The notes under the pieces: generated by a model
Database searches by the model: none
What the model saw: only the letters and a program-made list of their open reading frames with translations
Told to the model about the DNA's origin: nothing
Shown: piece by piece, positions 48,242-58,698 of the stretch
Layout: the number at the start of each line of letters is the position of its first letter
Numbering within the stretch: position 1 is the first letter of the stretch
Program-made: the position numbers and the translations under genes
Source: Prinsepia uniflora
Lineage: Eukaryota > Streptophyta > Magnoliopsida > Rosales > Rosaceae
Direction: 5' to 3'
Length of the DNA: 64,000 nucleotides
Assembly: GCA_032719365.1 (NCBI GenBank)
Contig: CM064867.1
Location: 41,007,651 to 41,071,650 of the forward strand

Positions 48242-50817
48242 CTAGTCGGCAGTGGATGCCTCTGCAACCTTCTCTGCGCCAGCTGGCCGCCCGCCGTCGA
48301 TATTCGATGGTTGCCCATCCAGTGTGTAGGTCTTGGTCAGGGCAGGGGGCTCATCCAGCCACGGGAAGTTGAGCGTGACCCCGGGGTTGAAGTACAATAT
48401 GCGTTGTACGCAATCATCCTCTACCTCGGCAAGCGCCAGGTCCAGATGATTCGCATACACCGGGTCCGCCATGAAGTCCTCCAGGGTCTTCTGTCGATCG
48501 GCCGATAGCAGGACGCGGAGCCGGTCCACTTCCCTCTGCAGCTCCCCCATGACTTTCTCTTGCTCGTTCAGCTGCAGAGAGAAAGCATGCACCGTCTCTT
48601 CCCGGTCCGCTATCCCCCTCTCGGCTACCTCGGCCCGGGACTTCTCCCGCTGGAGCTCCTTCTCCAGCTCCGCCACCCGCCTCCGCGCAGCATGGCCCTC
48701 CTTCTCCCGGGCGCGCAGCCTCTCCTCCCTCTGTCGCGCGGCGCCCTGCTCCGCCTCCATCCTCTGCATAAGCCGAGAGGCCTTCTGCAGGGCCACGTAA
48801 GTCTGCCCAAAGCACTGCCGAACCATGTACACTTGTCAGCAAAACAGGGGAAAAATCTGACTCACACATGCAATATAAAAAAAATCAATCACCACTTACA
48901 TGGGCTTGCTCGGCAAGCAGGGCCGCGAACCGACCCGGATGGGAGCCAGTGCTGATCTGCTCAATCTCCGCCGGCGTCACCTAGGAGCCGAGCACAAAGG
49001 CGTTGGCCACCGGCGCCAGGGACTTGTGCATATGGTGGGTGACGGGTACCCACCCCTCCCCGGCCTTCGCAAAGCGGACAACTTCCCCCGTCTCCAGCGG
49101 CTCGGCAAAAACGGAGGCGATACCCGGAACGCTGACCGGTCCCCTCTCCTTCCCGGGCGGCGGCATCTCCACCCTGGGCTCCTTGGCCCTCTCTTGCGGC
49201 ACTTCGGGGGCCTTGAGGGCCGCCTCTCTCTTCCGCCGCCGTTCGGAGCTCTCACCCTCCGACACCCCTGCCGCCGGGGGAGACTGCCTCTATCGAGCCT
49301 CCATGAGCTTCCTCCGGCGTTCCCGGGCTTGGTCCAGCACGCCGATGAGGGGCCGCTTCAGATCGAGCACCAGACTCTTCATCTCCGTACCCTACCTAGC
49401 TTCAGGCCTGGTCGGCTTCGGAAGCCCATCTGGTCTGCAGCCAGAGCTCGACCCTTGCTGGGGCTCCTCCCGGCTAGTCCCCATGGGCTTCACCGCCACG
49501 GTTTTCTACCTCCGCGGCTGTTGGGCGGGCACCTCCGGCTCCTTGCCCTTGCCCTCGGTAGCCACGCCGTGCTTTGCCACCGCCTCACTCATCTTCTTCT
49601 GAGCGGCTTGTTCAACTTGGGGGTGCACTGCAAAGCAAACTGTTAGTGCCTCGGCATACCTACACACCATAACTTCAACACTACTGCTTACCAGGTGGCG
49701 AGATGAGACCCACGGCAAGCAGGTTCGACGGCAACTTCAGGACGCACCGGCTACGTTCCAGGTCGGACAGCTTTTCCCGCACCAGGTTGTACGCCTCCCA
49801 GTCCTCTGATGTCACCGTTGCCTTGGATGGACCTGCACACACAACAAACGCCATCAGTCTCCGCCTCGGTAGCCACAATTGACGCCTTATGACCACTAGC
49901 CGAACGGTAGACCAACAACCTCCAGACTGGAAGTAGCTGGGAATCTTCGAGCGGACCCCACTGACATCTCCCTCCCACTGCCCGGACACCCAGTAAAACC
50001 GGTGTCTCCAGCTCATCTGCGACGTCGGCACGTCGTTGATGAAGGCACCCCGGGCCGTCTTCTGCAGGCACTCCATCTGGTACCACCCCGACCCGTAGGT
50101 CTGCCTTTTGAAACGGTACAGGGCGCAGAGCTGGCCCCAGGATGGCTCCGGCAGTCCAGCCAGTCGGAAGGCCATGTAGAGGCTGATCAAAATGATCCAA
50201 CCGTTAGCATTCAGCTGCCCCGTGGCTAAGTTCGCCCTTGCCATCAGGTCCTGGAGCCACGGGTGCAGCGGCAGCCTCACTCCGTGTTCAAAGAAATCGA
50301 CGTAAAATAATGCCGACCCTTCAGGAGGATTACTCGGCTTCTTGCTGTGCGGAGTTACCGTCATCTTAATCTCTGCCGGCACATTGTATAGCTCCCAGAA
50401 CCGGTCCAGGTCGGACTGCCGAATGGTGTTCATCTCGTAGTCCACGGCGTACTCCACCTTCACCACGCCGTCGGCATCTAGTTCCATCGGCGAGCTCGTC
50501 TCCGTCCCACTACCCTCAGCCTCAGAATCGACGATGACGACGGGGGGAGTACGGGGTGACGTCCTCCTCTCACTCGGCCGATCGGCTCCCGATGTGCTGC
50601 ATCCGCCCTGCTGCCTCAACTCCTTCCTCGGAAACCTGAGAGCCTCATCCAGGCTGTCGCCACTGCTGGATGACGAAGCGCTGCTAGTGGACCCACTAGT
50701 GGACGTTGACCCACTGCGCCCGCTCGGTACGTCGTTTGCCGAACTGGACGGTGTTTCCCCGCCAAAAGCTTGAGGGGACCTAACCCCAGATCCACTGTTT
50801 GACTCTGACTCTGACAT
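48242..50817 (-). pseudogene. Antisense spliced gene of element H (Transposase_28, 'putative gypsy type transposon' family)
   Basis: ATG 50817-50815. Exon 1 to 49920: Ser-rich N-terminus, then the family domain (FYVDFFEHGVRLPLHPWLQD, NANGWIILISLYMAF, ALYRFKR, ECLQKTARGAFINDVPTSQ). Intron 49919-49833 and intron 49691-49628 have GT-AG ends and keep phase. Exon 3 (49627-48900) holds four in-frame TAGs (49506, 49392, 49290, 48981). Donor GTAAGT at 48899 leads to a coiled-coil exon (48831-48242, about 190 residues rich in Glu/Arg/Leu), but the obvious acceptor is one base out of phase. The family is known from antisense frames in Tat elements; function unknown, no transposase activity established. 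Confidence 0.85.
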
Positions 50818-51043
50818 CTACAAATTACCAAAAGAAAAGAAGCTACAACTAAGCACCTACGCTACGGAACACATGCTGAGCAGAGATGCCGAACGGCAGA
50901 AATTATACCTTTCAAAATGTTGCTCGGTCGAATTGGTTTCACGTGTCTTCTTTTTTCTCGGCAGTCTCCAATTCAGTCGGCACTTGCAATTATTCCACAG
51001 ATGCTCTAAGTAAAAAGTGAAAAAGTCAAAAAGCTTTCGCCCC

Positions 51044-51051
51044 TTTTTATA
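51044..51051 (-). promoter_or_regulatory. Putative TATA box of the antisense gene
   Basis: Minus strand CCTATAAAAAGGGG, about 230 bases before the ATG at 50817, facing it. This suggests the antisense gene has its own promoter. Confidence 0.5.
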
Positions 51052-51520
51052 GGCCCCTGGCCCGCCTCGAGATGCGCGCTTCCGATCTGACGGTCGCCAG
51101 GCCGATACGGCCACCTTTCGGCTACGAATACCTTGTACTGTATACACATCGGTATTTTACATTCTCACCTACATACGTACATACGTACATTGCTACCAGT
51201 ATGCATCCGTACCGCATGCTGGATGGAGCCTCTCGGCATCTCCCCCGACGGCATGCTTCCTCTCTTCGACGGCAAGCACACTGCTACCGACGTCTCCCCG
51301 CCATTCCCCACGGCCGCCTCTCCGCGATCTTTCGGTCTTTACGGTGGGCAGCTTACGGAACTCGGCAACGGGGACTCCTTTCACATCGGACATACGGTGC
51401 ACCTCCTCGCTCCATGACTTGGGGGGCTACTAGGGATATAGGGCGCAGCGCCCTGGTCGGTCGACAGGTACCGGCCGTCATTTCAAGTCCTCGACCGAGG
51501 AACTCCACCTCAGTCAAAGA

Positions 51521-51533
51521 CTTAGGGGACTTA
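51521..51533 (+). other. Element H polypurine tract
   Basis: CTTAGGGGACTTA directly precedes TGTTGATACC, the 3' LTR start; such a tract is usual in Tat elements. Confidence 0.7.
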
Positions 51534-52109
51534 TGTTGATACCATATCGACCGACCGCCCTAGCACATGGCCCGCCAGGACAGGAAGGCCGCTGACCAAT
51601 CGCCTGATCGGCACCCTCATGGCCTACGGTCCTCCGATCGGCACCATACTGCAGACTCGCCACTCGGCATCTGATAATGAACAGACGACAGCTGGCTGCG
51701 ACAGTAACCTAACCAACTCTGCCATACCAACTCCCTGACGGAGGCAAGTTGGGACTCCAGCTGGTGCCTCCTCCGGATGTCCAGGGCTTGTCAGACGGCT
51801 CTCAGCCACAAAGCACCACCTGCTCCCGTAACAGTAGCCCACCTACCGCAGTTATGGCTATTATAAATACCCTGAAACCCTTCACAAAGGTAAGACACTC
51901 AGAACCGATCCAGAGCACTGTATTTACTTGCCCCTCGGCATTCAGATACTAACTTAGGCATCGGAGCCCCTTTGGCCGGCACCACACCGGTGTCTAGTTT
52001 TGCAGGATCCCTGCCGAACCACAACGCCCCCAGGGGGCCCGAGACACCACGCGGCTGGTCCTAGAACCCCCAGCGGTTCTCATCGAGTTGGTCATCTCAG
52101 GATCAAACA
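51534..52109 (+). repeat. Element H 3' LTR (complete)
   Basis: 576 bases, TGTTGATACC to GATCAAACA, TATAAATA at 51862-51869. It supplies the last 38 or so bases missing from the 5' LTR. Confidence 0.92.
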
Positions 52110-52589
52110 ACTTATATTTCAATATATGTGTTGGTATTTTCTTTCTAACATTTGTAAGTAAGAATGCAATCTCCATGTGTTTTACTTTTTGAATTTCTTT
52201 TACTTCATATGTTTTAGTGCTTAAACTTCAATTCTACGCTAAGTGTTTATGACCCGTTGTTCGGTGCACTTAGTAGAAAATTGAAGAGATTTAAATGTTT
52301 GACACACATTGAAATCAATAACATAAGGTGAATCGTATTATAAGTGTTTATGACCGATGTTCGGTGCATTTGTAATATTGAAAAACGTATGCATGTATTT
52401 GAGATGATTAAGGTAAGATTTCGTGATTGGTTCAATATGAGCATGATGTTAGAGTGTTGGTAAAAATATGTGTTTGAAGAAAGTTCACTTGCATAAAAGT
52501 TAAAGTATAAGTAGAATTAAGTTCTTAATTGTTTTTATTTGTTTTCTTTATTATATGATTATAATCTTTCAAACCCCTCATTTAATTTT

Positions 52590-52740
52590 TTATTCTTTTA
52601 TTCTTTTATTCTTTTATTCTTTTATTCTTTATTTCATTAATTCATTAATTCTTTTATTTTTTATTCTTTAATTCATTTATTCTTTAGTGCTTTATTATTT
52701 AATTATTTAATTATTTAATTCTTTAATTTATTATTCTTTT
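52590..52740. repeat. Simple repeat near the end of the D 3' LTR
   Basis: TTCTTTTAT/TTAATTATT units, longer than in the 5' LTR. Confidence 0.75.
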
Positions 52741-53134
52741 TAACTAACATATTATTAATATTCCATAATTTCACCGGTTAAGAACGATCCCTATTTATCA
52801 ATACTATAACAACACAAAAAAGGTTTAAATTGCATAGTACTCAAATTACGTGTTTAATTTAATGTGTAGATTGGGCATTATCAGGTAGATCGATTAGAAG
52901 TTAGGAGACGATGATAATGGTGAAAAAAAAGTGAAAACAGACTGAAAATGGACGAAAACCGCCCTCGTCGGTTCAGTTGGACTGGGTCGGTTCGAACCAG
53001 TCTGAACCAAGTTCGCTGGAGGTTGAAGACGATGATCAGTACCAGCGCGTGAAGCCCACGCACAACGCCTTTAGTCTGTGTGACACGACCCATCCCAATC
53101 CCCTCGAAATTAACGTGGGATGTGTCATGCTCCC

Positions 53135-53153
53135 GTCTGACACGGAGTGTCAA
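53135..53153. repeat. Terminal stem-loop in LTR F (imperfect)
   Basis: GTCTGACAC, loop GGA, GTGTCAAAT: the inner six pairs are intact, the base of the stem is degraded. Confidence 0.65.
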
Positions 53154-55368
53154 ATAAGGGATATTTCATTCCTTAGCCCCTACGCGCTCCTAGGGCGCAC
53201 CAGGAACGGTGGAAGAGTGTGATGTCTCGGTCCCTACTACAACCCTCATCCGTGATCAACTTGAAGGGCATTAAAACCATTCAGAACTGTGAGTGGATGA
53301 AAATCAACAATTTCATAAAAACACATTCATAAAAGATATTTAAGCCCTTCACTAAAAAAGTATGCATGCATCGGAAATCAGTAATCAAACATTTACTCGA
53401 ATAAGCCTTTAGGGCCTTAGTCCAAAACCGTAAATCCAAAACCAAGTGGGCCACTGCCCAAATCCATAACCACAAATCCACAAGAGACAGAAATACCATC
53501 TCATGAGCTCAACAATCCATATTTACCATATAACCATCTTTGGCATCTCAGATGCCTAGCGTCCCAGACGCTCGACGTCCTAGATGTCATATCTCACGGT
53601 AATAAGCAACGCGTGCTACCCGGGGTCTCTCCGGGTCAATATCTCTGACATCCCAGATGTCTGACGTCCTAGACGTCCAATCATAGCATTTCTGCTCCTG
53701 AGTCATCATACGGTCCGGTAGCTCCGTATAATGACCCCTCGCATGCAATGCACCGTACTTCCCCAGTGTCCCAGACACCTGGAGGAGACCATCACATAAT
53801 CCTCATATCAAGATGGTATATGGAAAACAGTTTTACAAAGTCATTTTGAAACATCTCAATGGGCCCTGCCCAAAATCTCCATAAAACATCACAAATCCAT
53901 TTAGGGTCCCCAACCCGAAATCACGTTTATGAAACATAGGGTCCCAGACCCGAAATCACATTTATAAAACTCAACTGGGCCTCAAGCCCGATTTTGTAAA
54001 CCACTGGGCCCTCGGCCCGATCACAAGACTCAAAAGGGTCTCAGTCCGATTTCGTAAACCAACTGGGCCCCTGGCCCGATCACATAATTCAAATGGGTCT
54101 CATGCCCGAATTTATCATTCCAAAACCAAAACCATGCCATAGAATCATTATTGAATTCACATTCACATAGCAATAGTATAAACTTGTAAACCTCGAAATA
54201 TGCGTAAATACGGGTTTACCTCGAAATACGTGCAATCGTATAATCCACCAGTACTACAATCATCATCATAGAAATCACGTATGTAAAACATATAAAATAG
54301 TTATGCACGCATCAAAATTTAGAAAACGAAGTCCACTCACAGACCGTCCTACGCTACCGCCTCGATATGCGTGCCATAGGCGCTCCCAGGCCCCATCACT
54401 GTCATCGGGACTTCCAAACCTATCCAAATCACACTAGAGGGTCACTAACCTCTTCATTAACCTCCTATTAAATCCTCATAATTTTCCCAAAATTTTAACT
54501 ATTTTTAAACTCGATTCAAAACCTTCAGACACCCCGAAACATATCAAAACGGTGTCTGATTAACACGAAACCAATCCCAAAATATTCGTTACATCGAATA
54601 GATTATTTCATGTGTTGAAAGTTTCCCCAAAATGCCTTACACGTGCCCCCATGAGTGGCTAGAACTCCCTGCGCGTGAAAGCCACGCACCGGGCACTGTT
54701 CATCATCCCTGACCTGCGGCAGACTGGTCCAATCGGTTCGGTTCGGTCCAGTCGGTCCAACTGGACCGACGTGACTGGTTCGGGCCTATTCCTATCGTGT
54801 TTTCGGTCCAATCCCTTCCATTTTCAATCCTAACTATCCTCCAACCATTCCAACCCAATTTGTGATTTCAAACCATGGAAAACGATGATAAAAACCATAC
54901 ATTTGATTTTGGTTCTTGAACCGGCCGACCGTCACCGTCGGTTTTCTCGTCTCCGACTACCCACCAGCCACCATTCCAAGATCAGAAGATCCCTAGATAC
55001 TCCTTAAGTACATTTCCATCAACATAATCACTCAACAATCTCCTAAACCTCAACTTCTAACTTTGAAAACCAAACCTTACCTTTCATGGTTTCTCAGGCC
55101 ACCGTCCACGGCGGCGCAAGCCACGGCCACTAACCTTATTGTCTCACCTCCCTCACTCACTTTCATGCTTACACCATCACAAATGGACGAGGTTTGGAGG
55201 GGTTGTGGTGTGTGTTTGTGTCGTGCTCTTTAGAGAGAAATGAGAGAGAGCCCGCGGGGAGAGTGAGAGAGAGGAGAGAGAGTTTTCTCTTCAACCAATT
55301 AACTAATTAAATAATACAAAAGTCACCAATTAGAATCAAGATCAACATTTTAGGGTCACCCACCAATG

Positions 55369-55394
55369 GGATGAGTGACACTTATCACTCATCC
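55369..55394. repeat. LTR hairpin in F
   Basis: GGATGAGTGACA and TATCACTCATCC arms with CT between; one mismatch. Confidence 0.7.
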
Positions 55395-56599
55395 AAGGCC
55401 CCACAGAAAATATCTGCCCAATCCAATTAAATTAATATTATATTCGAATCCCGAGCCGTAAATCTCTGATTTCGCTCCCGTGACCATAACTTCTTCGTAC
55501 AACGTCCGATTTCGACGTCTCGCCTGTCTACAGATTCATATCGACTCGATCTACGTAACGGTCCTTGGCCTTCGGTCATTGGACCTCCTGGGTCAAAAGT
55601 CAACATTTTACCCATTTTCAACCAAATGACCAAAGTACCCCTCGACTTCCGAACGTCATAACTTCTTCCTCGAATGTTGGAATCGGACGTGCCACCTGTC
55701 TATGAACTTGTGACGTCCCGAACTACGTCATAACCATCTGTCAACGTCCTTTCGACCGCCCGAACTAAAAGTCAATATTTTGCCCACGCCTAGGGGTAAA
55801 ACGATCATTTTGCACATTTCATCCGATTTCCCTCAACTAATCCCCGATTAGTCATTCTAAACCATAATTAATTAATATTTAATCCTGGTATTCAGGACGA
55901 GTCGTTACACTGTGCATGGTACTATTTATGGGGAAGTTGTCAACATGAGTTTTCATCGTATTGATGTAATGAACATTTTGGGTCTGGTTTCGAGTCGATC
56001 AGATATCGTTTCGATATGTTTCGGGATGTCTGAAGGTTTAAGGGCTAGTTTAAAAATAGTTAAAAATTTGAGACAATTACAGGGCTTTAGTAGAAGCATT
56101 ATGAAGTAGTTAGTGACCTTATTACGGTATTTGGACAGGTTTGGGAAAGCCGGTGATAGGGGATTAGCCGGGAAGGCGTACTTGCACGCATATCGAGGCA
56201 GTGAGAATGGTATATGAGTGGACTTTGCTTTCTCAATTATGATGCATGCATAAATGTTTTCTATATATGATTTTTATGCTTATGATTGTGCTATCTGTGA
56301 TTTACGGTTTTGCACGTATTTCGAGATATTTACGTAATTGCACATTTTACGAGATATGCTTTTATGTCGTGATTTGATAATAGTTTTGATACTATGATTT
56401 TGGGATTTGAATTATGATTTGATTTCAATAGTTTATAAATGGATTTGGAAGAGTGATTTCGATAAACGTGATTTCTGGATTTGGATTCGGAATGATGATT
56501 TCAGATTCGAATTGGGATTCAAAATGATGATTTCAGATTCGGATTTGGACATGGATTTGGAAATTGTTTTAAAATAGTTTTTAATTGGATTTTCTGGAT

Positions 56600-56815
56600 C
56601 TGGTATTGGGTTTAAAAACCCGGATATGATATGTGACTGGGGCGGGCCCAGATATGTGATTGGGTTTAAAGACCCGGATTGTGTTTAATGGCTCTGGAGT
56701 TTAAAGACTCGGATATTGTGACTTCCCCTGTAGGCCTATTGAGTTTAAAGACTCGGGAGTTTAAAGACTCAGATTGATATTGAGGCCGGTTGAGTTTAAA
56801 GACTCAGATAGATCC
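56600..56815. repeat. Minisatellite in LTR E with near-palindromic unit
   Basis: About seven copies of GAGTTTAAAGACTC or GGTTTAAAGACCC, between the cassette arms. Confidence 0.8.
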
Positions 56816-57524
56816 AGCAGGTTCAATTGATGGAAATGTGTTTTAAATGTGTTTCGGATTTCTGTGATACACTGATAGTTTCCAAATGGTTTTTAGATGT
56901 TTTGGGAAATGACCCGGATGATATGGATTTTGATGGTTTTGGGATGAGGCCCGGGATTTGAGAAAAGGAAATGATTTCGGTTTTCATAAATAGTTTTTAT
57001 TATCTCGAAAATGAAATGGTTTTCGAATGCATGCATTGGTTTTACGTGGAGGGTATAAATGTCTTTTCTTATACATGTTTTATGAACTTACTATTTATTT
57101 TTGTCCACTCACAGTCTTTTATGCTTTTTGATACCTTGTAGGTTGATGCGGTGCGGGCTGTTGTTAGTGAGACGGAGACATCACACACGCGATCCACAGT
57201 GATGCTGCGAACTCTGGTTAACTCAAGTTAGTTTTTGGTACGTTGACCTGGGTATCCCTTGTTTGGCTTACGTGTTCCACGAGGGTTCGACAGGTGTTTA
57301 GCCTTCGTGTCGTACCTAGGTTAGACGGGAGCATGACTTATCTCTTAATCCCGGGGGGATTCGGGGTGGGTCGTGTCAGTAATAGAAATCAATTAACATC
57401 AAAATGACTTAGGAAAACGAATATAAACTACAACTTCACAGGCATGTATTCTAGTGCAAAGTACATTATAGGTGCCATCAGATTAAAAACTCAATGCAAA
57501 CGTTTCAAACTTAGTAAATCATAC

Positions 57525-58437
57525 CATATGCAAACCCGAATTTCCTTTCACAAATCATTGTGTGCCATGAACTGGGTCCAGTACCTGCATTATGTTACAT
57601 AACTTAGTACAAGCCAACAAAGTAATTCTAACTAAGAAAAACCATAAAATGATTACCAATTAGAAAGAAAAAGGGACACATTTGTGCCATGAACTGGGTC
57701 CAGTACCTGCATTATGTTACATAACTTAGTACAAGCCAACAAAGTAATTCTAACTAAGAAAAACCATAAAATGATTACCAATTAGAAAGAAAAAGGGACA
57801 CATACAAACTGCAATCTGGTAATGTTTAATTGAAAAGAAAATAATGCAAATGTAAACCAAAACCGAAGCAAACCCAATATATGGCTAGTTGAGCTTCGAT
57901 AGAAAGACCATCCGCACCCCCTCTATTAGTGTGTTAAAATACATGATCAGCCGTCCATGTGTTTTCTCCATCCTTGTAATTCTCAAAAATAGTTTCAAAA
58001 TGGGCTCCACTAGATTATTCGAATGTAGAAACTTAGAATCTTCTTCCTCAATCAATACAACTTAAGGAAGCTTTTACCAAGCTTTGACACCACTCCAAAA
58101 TCACAACGTGAAAAAAAAAATACAAAGAACAAAGGTCCAATTTAGCAATTACCCAAACTGACGAGGGCTTGACTCCAAAATCTGCCATCGTCATTGGAAG
58201 TTCGTCGTTGTTTCCGAGAATCCCACATTTGGTTGATAGCAACGCCGATTGGACATCAGCGCAGAGGCTACAAGCTCTCTCTATGACTTTGACGGCTACT
58301 TCAAGCTCTTGAGAGTATTTGACTTTCTAAAAAATGAGCGACTAGCCCTCACATTGAATTTCTGCCTGCAGACAATTAACATCAATTAACATTAAAATCA
58401 AACCAGATATAATTACCAGAAGGATCCATCGATTCAT
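57525..58437 (-). pseudogene. PAP-specific (3'(2'),5'-bisphosphate) phosphatase-like gene, decayed 5' part
   Basis: Four exon-like pieces: ATG exon 58437-58417; 58326-58153 (58 codons; YSQELEVAVKVIERACSLC, MADFGVKP); about 58087-57874 (IEEEDSKFLHSNNLVEP, then NRGGADG...YW after a frameshift); 57584-57525 (VLDPVHGT, then FVKGN). Exon ends have GT-AG signals, and phases fit where exon 3 (YW) joins exon 4 (VLDP). This order matches plant SAL/HAL2-like phosphatases of the IMPase superfamily, closest in my memory to mitochondrial PAP phosphatase, which removes the 3' phosphate of PAP. The metal-binding DPxDGT motif reads DPVHGT, and there are a frameshift and stops (TGA in exon 4). Alternatively exon 2 starts at CTGCAG near 58367. 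LTR E removes the downstream exons from view. Confidence 0.75.
57561..57804. repeat. 122-bp tandem duplication in the phosphatase-like pseudogene
   Basis: Units 57561-57682 and 57683-57804 appear identical apart from the last base. Each holds the end of an intron, its acceptor and the first 22-24 bases of the VLDPVHGT exon on the minus strand, so the acceptor is doubled. Confidence 0.92.
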
Positions 58438-58592
58438 GATGGATTGGAGCCTTTAAAGGCTTGTGTGAGCAAGTGAAGAGTAAGAGTGAACGAAGCTTGA
58501 AGTTGGAGCCTTCGACGGCTTATTTGAGAGGAGAGAAGATGTCAGGACACGTCCCAATCCCCCCTAGATTAACGAGGGACGCCCCTAATCCC

Positions 58593-58613
58593 GTCTGACA
58601 CTGAGTGTCAGAC
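58593..58613. repeat. Perfect terminal stem-loop in LTR K
   Basis: GTCTGACAC, loop TGA, GTGTCAGAC: same stem as in G with a different loop. Confidence 0.85.
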
Positions 58614-58698
58614 TAGGGAAAATTTGAACCTTTAGCCCGAAGGCTTCCAGAGTACGTCAGGATCCGGAGGAGATATGTGATGTCTCGGTCTCTGCTAC

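Larger units (their letters stand above)
50818..51533 (-). other. Leader and upstream region of the antisense gene, to the 3' LTR
   Basis: No coding similarity. It contains a minus-strand TATA box at 51044-51051, (TACG)n-like repeats at 51172-51190, and a purine-containing GGGGGGCTACTAGGG segment at about 51420 like a second purine tract. Confidence 0.55.
41146..52109 (+). mobile_element. Retroelement H, Tat-lineage Gypsy with antisense gene, inside the D 3' LTR
   Basis: 10,964 bases with target duplication ACTTA at 41141-41145 and 52110-52114. LTRs start TGTTGATACC; the right one ends AAACA. Layout: 5' LTR, gag-PR-RT-RH-second RH-IN on the plus strand (41725-47646), spacer, spliced antisense gene (50817 to 48242), purine tract, 3' LTR. 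The second RNase H and the antisense frame are marks of the Tat lineage. By eye about 18 substitutions separate the LTRs over about 540 bases, mostly transitions. The 5' LTR lacks its last 38 or so bases and no primer site follows. Confidence 0.93.
28760..52883 (+). mobile_element. Element D, large coding-free LTR retroelement (LARD-like, Athila/Ogre-type)
   Basis: Direct repeats 28760-30762 and 37239-52883 (the latter broken by G and H) flank a coding-free interior of about 3.6 kb once solo LTR J is removed. A tRNA-Asp-type primer site follows the left LTR. No gag or pol similarity is found, so it would depend on an autonomous relative. Flanks GGAGG (28755-28759) and GGTAG (52884-52888) match at only three of five positions, so the target duplication and exact LTR start are uncertain. 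It lies in solo LTR E and hosts J, G and H. Confidence 0.83.
37239..52883 (+). repeat. Element D 3' LTR, split by G and H
   Basis: LTR pieces 37239-38145, 40783-41145 and 52115-52883, about 2.05 kb in total. They align in order with 28760-30762. The TATA inverted repeat is at 37992-38017 and the simple repeat at 52590-52740. Confidence 0.85.
53081..55909 (-). mobile_element. Solo LTR F (Tekay-type), inside E
   Basis: 2829 bases, TGACACGACCC to GAGTCGTTACA, target duplication CTGTG at 53076-53080 and 55910-55914. Closest to 1-2677 and K. Cassette arms GTGAGTGGAT 53289-53298 and GTCCACTCAC 54331-54340, TGCATGCA 53363-53370, GGGYC..GCCC-type short repeats at 53850-54115, hairpin 55369-55394, shared boxes 55512-55533 and 55684-55704. 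No internal region. Confidence 0.92.
27645..57378 (+). mobile_element. Solo LTR E (Tekay-type), split by elements D and F
   Basis: LTR pieces 27645-28759, 52884-53080 and 55915-57378, together about 2.8 kb. The outer ends TGTAATGACTCGTCC and GGGTCGTGTCA match LTR G read in the same direction. Target duplication GTAAT is at 27640-27644 and 57379-57383. The pieces align in order with G (38146-40777), for example the GAACATTTTGGGWCTGG segment at 55970 with 39389. Cassette arms ATGAGTGGAC 56214-56223 and GTCCACTCAC 57103-57112 with TGCATGCA at 56243-56250 and 57028-57035. No internal region is present, so it is a solo LTR. Confidence 0.9.

Noticed and set aside
49506..50817. Antisense gene of H as a captured host gene
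   Set aside because: A second diverged copy in the same layout (62400-64000), and the family's known association with Tat elements, make it a long-standing component of the element.
1..55909. LTR 1-2677 and LTR F as a pair bounding one giant element
   Set aside because: F has its own duplication CTGTG within E, and the two sit in different host sequences (CACTA gene versus LTR E).
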